From Nannobrachium achirus (Eukaryota > Chordata > Actinopteri > Myctophiformes > Myctophidae), in the NCBI GenBank assembly GCA_963921795.1, contig OY997647.1, forward strand, positions 58,505,065 through 58,569,064: a DNA stretch of 64,000 nucleotides, written 5' to 3'. Of the stretch, positions 1 through 10,600 are shown piece by piece (positions within the stretch are counted from its first letter, which is position 1; each line of letters starts with the position of its first letter). Made by a program: the position numbers and the translations under genes. The notes beneath the pieces were generated by a model. It was given only the letters and a program-made list of their open reading frames with translations. It was not told where the DNA came from and ran no database searches.

Positions 1-372
1 ACCTTTTTTAAAAGCACCTTTATTGAACCACTTTAAACTAGTCCTGTGCCCGGGGGTGTGCGATGAGGGATTGAATGTAGGAGTCTCAGAAGTAATGTTG
101 GGCAGAATGGTCACCATCGATGTCCACTTGTGCAATACCCGTTGTATCCGTCTGTCTGGCTGGCACTCTTTTATGCCCATATATGGTGTTCCGTTTCCAG
201 GTCCAGTCTGTGATGTCATCTCCAAATTTGGGCACTGTAGTGATGTCAGTTGGCCTTTGTTGATGTCAGTTGGGCATTGTTACCATGGTGGCGACACTGT
301 TTAGTATCAGTGATGTCAGCATGCAGACAGACGGCGGACGGACAGACGTTTGGTAAATTAATAGTTACTAGA

Positions 373-1165
373 AGCCCCAGCGTCTAGTCGGCGACCTGGC
401 CAACTCGGGAACGATGTAAATAGGGAATGAATGCCCCGCCCTTTAATGCAAACCCCATTATACCTGTTGTCATAGGACCCGTTTTGACCATCTGTTTGCC
501 TGTGTCCATTTATTTATCCATATTATGCCCATATGCCCATATATGTAGCCCATATGGAGATCTGCCCATATGCCCATATATGGAGATCTCTGTATGAGTC
601 AGCCCTTGTGCCGATACGTCCATTTATGCCCATATATCTGAAGGGCGGCCCAGCGTCTAGTCGGCGACCTGGCCAACTCGGGAACGATGTAAATAGGGAA
701 TGAATGCCCCGCCCTTTAATGCAAACCCCATTATACCTGTTGTCATAGGACCCGTTTTGACCATCTGTTTGCCTGTGTCCATTTATTTATCCATATTATG
801 CCCATATGCCCATATATGTAGCCCATATGGAGATCTGCCCATATGCCCATATATGGAGATCTCTGTATGAGTCAGCCCTTGTGCCGATACGTCCATTTAT
901 GCCCATATATCTGTGTCCCCTTTATGCCCATATGAGTGTCAGATTGCCCATATGCCCTGCCCATATGCCCATATATGTAGCCCATATGGAGATCTGCCCA
1001 TATGCCCATATATGGAGATCTCTGTATGAGTCAGCCCTTGTGCCGATACGTCCATTTATGCCCATATATCTGTGTCCCCTTTATGCCCATATGAGTCAGC
1101 AGTGCCCATATGCCCATATATGTAGCCCATATGGAGATCTGCCCATATGCCCATATATGGAGATA
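373..1165. repeat. 273-bp tandem repeat with CArG and AP-1 motifs
   Basis: A unit starting near the words GCGTCTAGTCGGCGACC at 380 recurs exactly 273 bp later. Shorter partial units follow with spacings of 159 and 145 bp, measured from the GTAGCCCATATGG landmark at 545, 818, 977 and 1122. The perfect palindrome CCATATATGG (an SRF/CArG consensus) lies at 177-186, 574-583, 847-856, 1006-1015 and 1151-1160. The AP-1 consensus TGAGTCA/TGACTCA lies at 595, 868, 1027, 1092, 1175 and 1227. The repeat family is not identified. Related sequence occurs in the other orientation at 47.1-47.4 kb. Confidence 0.85.
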
Positions 1166-1538
1166 CATAACCATTGACTCATGTTGCGTACGCGATGTCA
1201 GAGCCTTTTATGAAATGATGTCACAATGAGTCAGCGATTGCGCCGATTTCCTCCGGAACAGCCTGATGTCAACAATCAACAATCAGCTCCGCATAAGGAG
1301 ATTCCGAACGTTTTGCGCCGTTTCGGAAAAAACGCGCTTCGGGTCGGGTCGAGGCCGGGCACTGCACTCCGCGCCGCGGCGGAGAACGTGCGTGCCGAAT
1401 CTGAAGCCGGTGGGACGAACGGTTCTCGAGATACGCGGATTACATACACGCAGACACGCAGAGACTTCTCGCATTTATAGATAGATATAGATGTATCAAA
1501 GATGGTACAATCGGTAAAGCGCAAATCTCAGAGAGGAT

Positions 1539-2280
1539 TAGGCCTGTCAAAATTTGCCAAAAAAGGCATTCGAATATTCGGTCTAAAATCCACCGTTGAT
1601 TCGAATAAATTCGAATATTCGAATAAGTAGAGACATTCGAAGCATTCGCAATTCGGAGCTTTTTTTTTTTTACATGTTATATTCACACCAATACAGCCAT
1701 TGTTGCCGTTTCTTGGGTCGCGCGTATTGCATATCAATAGACCTGTATTAGGCGACGTTCGCGACCCCCCCAAACCTGAAGCTGTTTATTCTAGACAGTC
1801 ACTTCTATCGCTTTACTGGTGGTCGTGCAGGTCCGCGTTGGTCAGGGACGTGCAGAGAATGTTAAGAGAGGCATGGGCTGACATTTCTAAAAGGGCCCTT
1901 TGGTGGACAATTCTCTCTTAAAAGGGCAGGGGCTCAAGCCCCGTTTGATGTCTGTGTGCACGTGCCTGGCGTTGGTAAAAGCGCAGAGCAGCATCGCATC
2001 GTCTATGCCAAGCGTCACAGCAGCTGTGATGGAAGTTGGAAGTGGAACAACCACGACGTGAAACGAGCAATTATAATCACACCAATGGATTACCGTATGT
2101 TTTGGTTTGAACCAAACCACCTTTTAACGTTACATGCGCCCAGAATCTCGCGAAAAGTGCGGCAGATTTGTTTTAATTAAATATAAAATAATTCGAAGCT
2201 CAATTTTTTACTTTCGAATATTCTTTTATTGTTAACATTCGAAGGAATATTCGAATATAGAATATTCGTTCACAGCTCTA
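1539..2280. mobile_element. hAT-like non-autonomous element (742 bp)
   Basis: The element starts TAGGCCTGTC and ends ACAGCTCTA. It is flanked by a perfect 8-bp duplication GAGAGGAT at 1531-1538 and 2281-2288, the size typical of hAT transposons. Sub-terminal sequence on both sides is rich in TTCGAATATTCG palindromes. No transposase reading frame is seen, so it is a MITE or deletion derivative. Confidence 0.85.
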
Positions 2281-2424
2281 GAGAGGATGCATATCCTCAT
2301 CTATCTATAAATTCACATTGTTTGTGTGTTTGTAGATGATTGTCCCCGGCACAACTCAGACCGCTGTTAGAGAGTGATCTCAAATTACCATATTATATAA
2401 TGAACACCGGTCCTTGTCAGCAGT

Positions 2425-2500
2425 CAGCACAGTGGTTAGAGTGTCCGCCCTGAGACTGGGAGGTTTGGGTTCGATCCCCGGCCCGGGGCATACCAAAGGC
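2425..2500 (+). repeat. tRNA-like SINE head fragment
   Basis: An A-box-like TGGTTAGAGTG and a B-box-like GGTTCGATCCC are spaced as in a tRNA, as in the promoter head of tRNA-derived SINEs. The downstream sequence continues as ordinary intron, with no clean cloverleaf and no 3' trailer. I call it a SINE remnant and not a functional tRNA gene. Confidence 0.5.
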
Positions 2501-3601
2501 TCCTGAACCTTTTACCGTGACAGCAAAAGCGAAAAACGTAAATTGAAAACAAAACACCTTAATTCATCAGCCTGTTCAAAAAGAAAAATGCAGTACTCCC
2601 TCCTGCACTGATCACAGAATGTTCCCCATTCCCAAGAGGTTAAAGGGCTCTAGATTGTCCACCATTTTATGAAAGGCAAACTCCACCTTTAGGCGTGCTG
2701 CCTGTCACCAGTAACCTCATTACTGTGTCTACGCGCCTCCCACTAGTCAGCCAAGTAGCCATTTGGCTGACCTAGAAATAATATGTAAATGCAATGAGTG
2801 TCTTGGACCAAATTAAAACGGTTAATGAGACCCATGCCCAGAAACCACAAACCAGCAGGCTGAATAAGCCCACCAACCTAGAGCGCTCTATAAACAAGTT
2901 GGCCACTGATTCAGAATGAAAAATACCGTCTGTAATGGCAAGACAAATATTGCGGTACATAAATGTCAATACCGCCCCACCCCTAGTTTGGACACAATCT
3001 GTATCTGTAGTAATATTAAAAAAAAGTTTTTTGGAAACTGACCTCAGGCAGGTCTATCCTATAATGTTGGTGGAATCCATAATACACACTGTCTCTCCTC
3101 CACTTTCAGTCCTCCACTGTCCCTTTCGGCATTTGTACCATTTCTACTACAATGTCTCACTTTCTGTATGAATAGACGAAATACCAATGTGTATCACTAT
3201 GAAAAGATGTATGAAATGCAGTGAAAACTGAAAATACAATAATGTATTTAGATAATTTGCATACATTATTATTATGTTTTTCTTTTTAATTGTTATACTT
3301 TAGATTTAGCCAATTTCTTTTTACCCCATTTTTCTCCCCAATTTAGTCGTTGCGCCAATTGATTACTCCCCACACACATTTCTGTGTCGTCGCTGCTGTT
3401 GTATCCTATCGATTCACCAGCCAGTGAGGAGCCCCCACCAGGAGTAGTGTACGTAGAGTTTTCTTCGTCCTACTCCTCCCACCCAACACTCCTCGCTAAC
3501 ATGTGGCCCCCCAGCCCGTAGGAGTACATTCAATGACCGATATCACCCTCCTCCCCGCCCGGCTTGGCGGCTTCCCTCTCCCAAATTGTGTTCGTGTAGA
3601 C

Positions 3602-4066
3602 CAGGGTTCCCCAATTAGTTTTCCCCAAGGGCCGAATTATGTCTAGGGTACCAAGCCGAGGGCCACAACATTGCAGGGTGCGACGGTGGCGTTCCCACTA
3701 CTCCATCGACTGCGACAATTCAGATATCGTCGTTGTCTGTTGAAAATCTTCTACAGTATGTCCAAAACTGCTCGTTTTGCATTTATCATTTTAAAAATGA
3801 TTTAAGCTAGTGAAAACAGCCGATCTACAAGCACACAACGCCTCGCACTGCGAGGCGTTGTGTGCATGTAGATCTGCTGTTTTCACTACTTTTGTGCGAC
3901 GGCCTTGTATGATTTGCGAAAGAACGCTCAAATTTGGAGATACGAGATTTCCACACGACAACGACGATATACTAGTGTTGTTGCTGCTCTTATACCACCA
4001 TTATTACTGGGGTTGGTGAGGGCCAGACAGTAGACCGGCCCGCGGGCCGCCTATTGGGGAACCCTG
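3602..4066. mobile_element. hAT MITE with 8-bp TSD
   Basis: The terminal inverted repeats are CAGGGTTCCCCAATTAG on the left and CTATTGGGGAACCCTG on the right. They are flanked by a perfect 8-bp duplication GTGTAGAC at 3594-3601 and 4067-4074. The interior is mostly occupied by a second, nested MITE. Confidence 0.9.
3727..3967. mobile_element. TA-flanked MITE 'A', copy 1, with central hairpin
   Basis: The ends are TCGTCGTTGTC and GACAACGACGA with TA on each side, suggesting a Tc1/mariner-type target. Sub-terminal words (aaaacgaacggt, acaaggtttc, caaatttggagatac) are shared with copies at 26,702, 32,271 and 37,540. A long palindrome (3809-3887) sits near the centre. There is no coding capacity. 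Confidence 0.8.
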
Positions 4067-4264
4067 GTGTAGACCAAGCCGGATGCACCATGGTAGAGTT
4101 GAATCCACAACATCCGTGGTGGTGGGCAGGGACTTTTACCACTGCGCCTCATTATTTTTTTGTACATTACATGTATTAAAATAAAATTGACAGTGACCTA
4201 GGTTTGCAACAGGTTGTTTCTGTGTCGGTTTATTCATTTGTTGTTCGCTCTCTCACCTCTCAAG

Positions 4265-4622
4265 GCGTACCAAACCTTCGCCAACCGGGTCTCCCACCTG
4301 AAGAGGAAGCTGGACATCCTGAAGAACGAGTTACCAGACATGGATGAGTCTCCCATCCCCTCACCATCAGCGGACGCACCATCTCCCACAGGCTCCGAGT
4401 CCCCCTTCCGTGGCCTGGTGACATCCAACCCAGACCCCGATCTAGATGGCTCCGCTATGGACGATTCCGCAATGGACGACGAGGCCGAGCCTCCGGCTCC
4501 CAGCCCCCTGTCCACACCCGGAGGGTCCCCCAAAAACACCTTCACGGTCGGAGAGAGCGACAACATAGAGGTGGAGGACATGGAGTTGTCTGAAGATGAG
4601 ATGGAAAGCGGTGGGATCATTG
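4265..4622 (+). CDS. rprd2: rprd2 exon: coiled coil and acidic region
   Basis: The exon follows a pyrimidine-rich acceptor (ctctcacctctcaag) and ends before GTAAGTTG. It is 358 nt long, starting in phase 0 and ending in phase 1. It encodes AYQTFANRVSHLKRKLDIL, the end of the RPRD helical/coiled-coil region, followed by a Ser/Pro- and Asp/Glu-rich linker with SPTGSESPF and VEDMELSEDEMESGG. The first is the strongest family signature in the window. Confidence 0.93.
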
Positions 4623-7600
4623 GTAAGTTGTTGAAGCAAGGGCTGGAAATTGCGAAAATTTTGGTTACAAATGCGCCTAAAATGTAATCTGTGCAACCTA
4701 AATGTATAACTGGGAGCACCTGTGCGACTACAAATTATTGCTGTGATGCGACCAAAACGGCCGGTCGAGTGGACCAAAACGAGCGCTCCCTGCCACCGGA
4801 GAAAACAAACGTGCCGTATAGCCGCTCCCTCTGAGCTGCAGTGGCTCTAGATGTTAATCTAATATCATGTAGCGTGTTAGTTTGCTTATTACAACGGAGC
4901 GATGCTGGGGCATCGCTGATCTCAGACATTCCATCGCTTTTATGTGCCGCTTGTCAGAAAGCAGCCTACTTTATTAGAAGTATCTGTAAGTTGAGAAACA
5001 ATCCAGTTGGTTGCATCACGGCATGGAGAGGAGTAAACTGTGTGTGTGTGTGCGTGTGTGCAGGGGTGTGTATGAGCATGTGTGCAGGGGTGTGTATGAG
5101 CATGGAAAGTTACTCTATTGGGACAAATGAGTTTCAAAATGGTTGTAAATATTCTTAAGAAATGTATATGCCAACACAGAAAACCTGATCAGTGTGCATT
5201 GTCCACATTTGAAGTGAGTAGGCTCTCGTAATGTATTATAATGGCATACACCTCATAAACCATGTTATATTTACATTGCAATTATTTTATAGCTACGAAT
5301 GTGAATTATACTATCCATATTAAGGCTATGAACAAAAAAACGGATGAATGTGTGATTGGAATCAATTAGGGATGTTAACAATTAATCGATTATTGATTTT
5401 TTTAAATGTTTTCGCCTAGTGAAAGTTACAGGTATAGTGTGTGTGTCTCCCATCTCTCCCACGAGTTGAGACCCGCTGAGACGCGCACACAGTGTGTGTT
5501 CCATAGGCTAAAAGCCCAACCTCTCCTCCTCCTGAGTCCTGTCTCTCTTCTCCCCCTCTCACTGTCTGACACTGGCAGTGGCTGCTGAAATGCGTAATTT
5601 ATAGTGCACATATCATGCACGCCCATGCACAGATCATACACCATGTTTGTGCAGGCTGTTCACAGCTTTAAAAAAAATCCGATTGGAAATCCGTTCAGGC
5701 ATTCTTGAGATAATAGCCATTATGTTTTACATGTTATGTAAACAAAGATGGCTGCCCTGTATGAAAGATGGAGTTGTATGGGGGTGGAACATGCAAAATC
5801 GCGATTGAAATCATGTTTACTAGATTTAATGGGGTCCAAAAATAATTTTTCAAAAAAGAAAATAAAAAAAAGAAACTTTTATTTGTATTTAATTTTTTCA
5901 AACGTCATACTCGTCATAGGCAGAGTGGACCCATAAATATAACTCGTCAAACTAGTCATAAGCAGTAGATGAGTTAATTAACTATTTTACTGCTAAACGA
6001 GTGCTCATTCTTTGTTTCACATGTCTGCCACGCCATAACGAGCGTTCTTTTATCTGTCTGAGCACTGTAAGCAGATGAGGGGTGGCGGGGGTGTGTACAG
6101 TAGCAGCAGCTCCCGTAACGTTAGTCTCAAATCTGGAGCGCACATGAACAATAATGGCGGCGGGATCACTTCTTTGGTGTTTTGGTGTTTCGTCTTTTGG
6201 CGTTTCTCTATTTCTGTGTATGAAAACTGATGCAAACAGGGGGGGAGGAGCCTCTCGCTCCCTAATCGCTGCGCTCATTCTGTTGTGGATTTTCTCACTG
6301 CTCCGTGAGCGATGCAGCTTTTATTTTACACAAGACCGCGATAGGAAATAATTTATGGCTATTTTTCTATAAATTCGCAAAGGTAAGCTACTTATATGGC
6401 TGTGAGCAGACTGTAAACAACCTAAATGGCGGCGAAAAAGTTAATTTTCTCCAGCTGTGTAGCTTGAATTGGGCATTGGTAAAAGTTAGAGCCTCCATGA
6501 CCGTTTGGTTGACAACAATAGTTGAGTGCTATTTGGCAATTCTACTTAATGCTAGAGAGCATGCCAAAGCTAACAACATGAATGCTCTGAACCCCTAGTT
6601 GCTCCCGGTGAGCAGGTTGGTGCCTTGCATGGTTTCCTCTGCCACCGGTGTATGAATGTGTGCGTGAATGGGTGAATGTAATGCACAATCTATGTAAAGC
6701 GCCTTGGATAAAAGCGCTATATAAATGCACCATTTACCATTTACCATTTATATGGAACGGATTTCCCCGGTTAATGTGGAATAAAAGTCTCCCTTCAGCT
6801 TTCATCAGGCAACAGAGTTATAGGAAAGTGATAGGAGAAATGTTTGCCTGGTCAGAAGTAAATCAGTTGGATGCTCTTGTGTTTACAGTTAGACGCACAC
6901 ACAGTGTGTTACAGTGGTTCTCAAAGTGGGGTCCTGGGACCCCCAGGGGTCCTTGGGGGGGGTTACAGGGGGTCCCCAGCTGAATGATAGCTAGGAACCA
7001 AATGGACCCTTATATACTGTAGGTCTGTAACTCTGAACAAAATGGACTCATTCCATTTGTCCACTTGATTTTATAATATCAATTGGGGTCCCAGCAATAT
7101 AAATATATATACGTAAATGCGGGCCAGTAGCCTAATTCATGTCAAATTGCGGGTCCTTGAAAATAAAAAATGGGAATCACTGCTAGAGCCGTAAGAATCT
7201 CCTCTTATGTTTGGTCACTTGGTCCTAAAAAAACGCCGCTTATCAGTTAATCGCTAATCGATCGATAATGTTATCAACTATCAATTAATGAATTAATCAA
7301 TAATTTGCAGCCCTAGAATCGATGGAAGGGTCTCATCTGGAGATGTTTTATACCTCCATCAGTGGGTCTCTGACCGACATGGATGGATGAGGGACTATAC
7401 AGTTTAAATTCGGGACCCGGATGATTGCATAAAGCCCCAGAGGTGGCTCCTTTCACCATTCCATGTTATATTTTATTCATTTAAGAACGCAGATAACATA
7501 TTGGTGCTCCTTCCATTTTGGTGGGTGCTCCTAAATTCTTTCTGGTGCTCCTAACATTTTAAACTGGTAGCACCAGTGCTACCAAGTAAAAAAGTTATTA

Positions 7601-10600
7601 TTTTTTTGGTTAAAGGAGCATATCAGCGTATGTTTTAGACCATTAACTACAACTAATTTATACTTTACATTATGGCATTAACGACTTGTGATTTTTGCAA
7701 GTCGACTCGACTCAGTAAAAAGTTGAGTTGAAGTTGACTTTATCGTTTGATGATGTCATCACATCACACACAACTCCCCAATTATTTTGGGGGGTCCCCA
7801 GATGATTAACTTAATGTGCAACATTGTTTTCTCACTCAACTGTAAACAAACCAACAAAGTTTAAGTGTATAGAGGGTATCTTCACTTTTCTAAAGTGACA
7901 ATTTAAGGACTTTTTAATACCTCTAAAATGCCAAATTAAACATTGTCCAATTTGTCAATTATAGAGAGGCAGAAATTGTGAAAATAGCCGATCTACATGC
8001 TCGATGCGAGGCGTTGTGAGCATGTAGATCTGCTATTTTCACAATAGAACCAAATGTAATTTTTTTTTTTCAACTTCGACTTTTGACTTTCTCTGTTGGG
8101 AGTCGACTTGTGTAATAAAGTCGACTCAGTCGACTTGTTGACTTTTTCGTTAATGCCTTACTTTACATTACTGCATGCAATTGTCCAAACCATATCATAG
8201 TTTTAGATTTTTAAAATGTTCTACTCCAGTAAGCCTTTGGTTTCCATTCATTTTAGTACGTATGAAAATCAAAGAACATACTGTATTTAGAAACCTCCAA
8301 GTTGTATATGGCTGTGGATTCCCATACAAGATTTGTGTTGTTAAAATGTCACACATGTATTTAAAATGTGCAAGATATTTTTTAAATGATAATCTACAAG
8401 ACCTCAAAATGCGCTGATACGATCTATTATGAGCTTGTTGTAATGTGTATATAGTAGGGGTGTAACGATATAGTAACTGTATCGAAATATCGTTTTTAAC
8501 TTAAAAAATCGAAGTATATCGAAATGAAAACAGCTAAAATCGAATCGAATCGTTTTATTTTGTATCGTATCGAATCGGCAGTGCAAAGAATCGATTGTAT
8601 CGATACTACCTACTTGTGCATTGTATTTAGCATTTTTAAGAAGAAAAAATTAAAGGGAGGGGTTTAATTACTTTTCCTTTCCATATAGCTACACTGGTCT
8701 ATCGATAAATGTGTGTTATCTCTGGGTTCATGTCAAACTGCAGGTTTGTCAATATACAATGTCCATGTATTTGGCAGATAATCACTGTGTTTACTTATTT
8801 ATATCCATAATAATACATGTTTCCCTTAAAAACCTGCACTATCCACACCTTTCACACAGATTTAATTTCTTTGCTAAATAGTTACTATATCGATTTTAAA
8901 TCATTGAATCGAATCGTATCGTATCACCATGAATTAACCAATATCGTCCATGTATCGTATCGTCAACCATGTATCGTGATATGTATCGAATCGCTATTAA
9001 AATGTATCGTTACACCCCTAGTATATAGGGTTAAAAGTGGTTAAATTGATATTCATGCAGTATTAACACATTTCGCTGGGGACCCCCTGGAACTCCTTCT
9101 AGAACATTGGTTCTCAACCTTTTCAGGCCGCGACCCCCAAAATAATCACAACTTGTGAGCATGTAGATCGTCTATTTTCACAATTTCTGCCTCTTTAATT
9201 TGTCATTTTAGAGGTATTAAAAAGTCCTTAAATTGTCACTACCTAGAAATGTGCAGTCTCTAATAGTCTATCAACTTAATATTGGTTTGTTTACTGTTGA
9301 GAGAGAAAACAACGTTTCACATTAAGTTAATCATCTGGGGAACCCCCCAAAATCATTTGGGGGACCTGCCCTGGGGGTCCCGACCCACAGGTTGAGAACC
9401 ACCGCTCTAGGACCCCACTGTGAGAACCACTGTTCACGCTGTACAAATGCCGGGAGAATGGTTGCCATAGTGGCTGATAATAAGAACATTTTGTTGAGAC
9501 AATGTAACAGCGAGTCCTTGCTGCCATGGTAATTACTGAAATCGATCGTGCCGTTGCGCAACAGCTGTGAATGACTAATGGTGTATTTGTCATGTGCAAT
9601 AACCGCACAGTAGATTACTTTTGTATCTCTGGCATGTTGTCCGTTTTTTATTGTATTACACATGCTTTTAGGGCTGTCACAATCATTACATAATCGTCTA
9701 ATCACAATTATTTGAGGTAATCGCAATTAGCAGATCTACAAGCAGATCTACAATAGCAGATCTACAAGCTCACAACGCGTCGCGATGCGAGCTTGTAGAT
9801 CGGCTATTTCCACTCTCAATGTTCTTTTTTTAAGTATAAAGTTGTGAAATATGTCAGTAATTTCTTTGTATATTTAGGTTATGTGTCATATTATCTACCA
9901 TGTGCAACTTCAAAGCCTAAAAGCCAGAAATGTAATTGTCAACGACGAAAACACAATTCAATCGTTAATCGCAATTATTTGAGTGACAATTAATCGTCAT
10001 GTAAAATGTCATAATCGTGACAGCCCTACATGCTTTGTCCATTAGTAAATATATAAAATTACTCAAATGTTTCTACATGTTTTCTCTCCCTGTCAATTTC
10101 TCACCTGTAGTTGAGGAGCAGCCTGTTAAAAGCCCTTCCTCCGAAGTGGTGTCAAATCCGCTCCCTGTACTGCCTGCAGACACTCGGCCGTCGTTGGCAT
10201 CAGAGGCACCTCCTCCTGTCACGAATGCAACAACTTCTTCATCATTTCCTCCTGCTGCTGCTCCTGCTTCTGCTCCTGGCCTGTCCAGCATTGACCTGAA
10301 TAAAATGAATTCCCTCATCAGCAGTTTGACCTCGGCCTTGAAGAATACAGGTGAGTGACAATGTGTTGTCAGGTGAGTGACAATGTATTTGAAGAAATAC
10401 CTCTATTAACACTTCGCCAGCCGAAATAGAATGGCTTGTTGGTAGATTAGCCGTGACATTTCTATTATTATATTATGATCTGAACAGCATTCATTTTACA
10501 AGATCCATCAGCGCAATATCATGTATTCTCCATCCCCCCACCCCCTTCACGATTCCCCGTTGAAATCTCACCACGATCAGCAGTGAAATTCCTCAATCTG

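Larger units (their letters stand above)
3310..4165. mobile_element. SINE-like host repeat carrying nested transposons
   Basis: The outer sequence (3330-3593 and 4075-4150) resembles the reverse orientation of a fish tRNA-derived repeat, ending in 'gggacttttaccactgcgcctc'-like sequence next to a T-rich tract. It is split by a hAT MITE (3602-4066). That MITE is split by a TA-flanked MITE (3727-3967), which in turn contains a 79-bp palindrome (3809-3887). The outer family assignment is tentative; the inner boundaries are clear. Confidence 0.5.
1..4264 (+). other. rprd2 intron (5' part beyond window)
   Basis: No coding exon is visible here. The first recognisable rprd2 exon begins at 4265 and encodes the coiled-coil region after the CID, so the CID exons must lie left of position 1. 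The interval holds a tandem repeat (373-1165), a GC-richer stretch (1200-1480) without recognisable coding content, a hAT MITE (1539-2280), a tRNA-like SINE head (about 2428-2500), unremarkable AT-rich sequence (2500-3300) and a nested transposon cluster (3310-4165). Confidence 0.75.
5367..7315. mobile_element. hAT-like non-autonomous element (1.95 kb)
   Basis: The left end TAGGGATGT and right end GCAGCCCTA carry sub-terminal AT-rich palindromes (attaatcgattattga and atcaattaatgaattaatc). They are flanked by near-identical 8-mers GAATCAAT (5359-5366) and GAATCGAT (7316-7323), a 7/8 match. No transposase is detectable. The element contains a SINE tail (6598-6751) and a second hAT-like insert (about 6912-7182). 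Confidence 0.7.
4623..10110 (+). other. rprd2 intron, transposon-filled
   Basis: No exon-like sequence is seen. The content is a GT-rich patch (5037-5100), a large hAT derivative (5367-7315), a hairpin-bearing element remnant (7680-8160), a hAT element (8455-9020), a hAT MITE of the TGGTTCTCAACC family (about 9105-9404) and a further hAT MITE (9669-10028). The stretch 4700-5360 shows nothing recognisable. Confidence 0.7.

Noticed and set aside
1226-1524. Overlapping frames on both strands in the GC-rich patch
   Set aside because: Frames arise from CpG-rich composition; no splice sites or family similarity were found, and the CID exons of rprd2 are not here.
2425-2500. Functional tRNA gene
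   Set aside because: It has A- and B-box-like words but no closed acceptor stem; the same kind of head occurs at other SINE fragments in the window.
3809-3887. microRNA precursor hairpins
   Set aside because: The perfect stems could look like pre-miRNAs, but they are multicopy, lie in transposons and vary in the arm where a mature miRNA would be.
4234-4719. 161-codon minus-strand frame opposite the first rprd2 exon
   Set aside because: Antisense shadow of a conserved exon with consistent splice sites on the + strand.
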